Shown: positions 63,505 to 64,000 of the stretch, one piece after another
How positions within the stretch are numbered: position 1 is the first letter of the stretch
Layout: each line of letters starts with the position of its first letter
Origin: Lachnoclostridium sp. An76
GTDB taxonomy: Bacteria; Bacillota; Clostridia; Lachnospirales; Lachnospiraceae
Reading direction: 5' to 3'
NCBI RefSeq assembly: GCF_002161355.1
Contig: NZ_NFHL01000006.1
Coordinates: forward strand, 62,001-126,000
DNA length: 64,000 nt
Program-made: the position numbers and the translations under genes
The notes under the pieces: model-generated
Told to the model about the DNA's origin: nothing
The model's database searches: none
Seen by the model: the letters and a program-made list of their open reading frames with translations, nothing else

Positions 63505-64000
63505 CTCATCTGAGAAGCCTGGCAAAACGTCTGGTGAACCACGGGTATATCCAGATGTCGGAGGACGTGATCACGCTGACGGACATCGGGAAGATCAGGG
63601 GAAAAGAGTGCATGGACCGGCACCAGCTCCTGACCCAGTTTTTCCAGATGGTCAGCGGCATGACAGAAGAGGAAGCCGAGAAGGACGCCTGTCGGGCAGA
63701 GCATACCATCAGCAGGGCGGCGATGGAGGGGATCACGAATTTTCTGATCCAGGGCGATGTGTATGACAGGAGTTATTCCAATATGGACCTGTCCCTTTTC
63801 TTTGATCCGGGTGTTTACTTCATGGCGATGGATATCTATGAGATCGAGCGGCGCAGCCCCCGGATCCTTGCGAAGGAGTGGGATCTTTTTGAACCTTACG
63901 CCTGTCTGGAAGTAAAGGACGGCAGGTCGGTTTTCCGATTGAAAGAAAAAGAGGCAGGGAACAGGCGCAGCCTCTGGTACAGAAGCGATAACAGGTGGAA
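63505..64000 (+). pseudogene. DtxR-family regulator, 3' fragment, continues beyond window
   Basis: After the right target copy (63505-63510) the original frame resumes at 63511: RSLAKRLVNHGYIQMSEDVITLTDIGKIRGKECMDRHQLLTQFF is the wing and first part of the dimerisation domain. ACRAEHTIS keeps the C-x-x-E-H metal-binding arrangement of DtxR. The sequence continues with a less familiar C-terminal part (SYSNMDLSLFFDPGVYFMAMDIYEIERRSP) to the window edge. Without its 5' part it lacks start and recognition helices, unless an alternative start is used. Confidence 0.88.

Overview
The window looks like chromosome of a Lachnospiraceae-type Firmicute: about half G+C, strong Shine-Dalgarno sequences, T-box leaders, an infC-rpmI-rplT operon with an attenuator leader, a dGTPase-dnaG-rpoD-trmK block, and gut-clostridial accessory families (DUF3793, UPF0210, YbaN, stand-alone ACT). 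This placement is inferred from gene content only; the sequence does not fix genus or species.

1-40.6 kb is mostly housekeeping. In order: a HAD phosphatase cut by the window edge; polA-coaE-metallohydrolase; ACT/UPF0210/DegV; a remarkable 960-bp stretch of three tandem long imperfect palindromes filling the gap between convergent degV and a Na+-dependent transporter; infC (ATT start)-rpmI-rplT; DUF2804; a Trp T-box with a stand-alone TrpB2; tRNA-Leu(AAG); two small Xre regulators; a two-domain PPK2; dGTPase-dnaG-rpoD-trmK-Nif3; a TGS/uridine-kinase fusion; tRNA-Met and tRNA-Val; ispF and a GNAT enzyme; a Cys T-box with cysE-cysS-mrnC-rlmB-sigma factor-CPBP protease-dtd; tRNA-Thr; a second Na+ symporter; glnS; a MocR regulator; purA.

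40.6-64 kb is a metal-homeostasis region tied together by a recurring operator, GGTTAG-N6-CTAACC, found ten times. It lies in front of YbaN/NosP-like/ABC exporter pair 1, the DUF3793-flavodoxin pair, ABC exporter pair 2, a small-peptide/P-type ATPase operon, an HMA-domain protein with a Fur-family regulator, enolase, an HMA-like/sortase B pair, and a DtxR-family regulator gene. Within the region csoR and a CPC-type P-type ATPase have their own CsoR-like boxes inside consensus promoters. Fur-like boxes occur at two promoters.

The DtxR-family gene, which carries the operator in its own promoter, is split by a complete IS21-family element (istA/istB, related ends, 6-bp target duplication CTCATC). 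Removing the element and one target copy restores the reading frame exactly. The natural hypothesis is that this gene encodes the regulator of the operator family and that the regulon is deregulated in this strain. The link between operator and regulator is inference; the insertion itself is read directly from the sequence.
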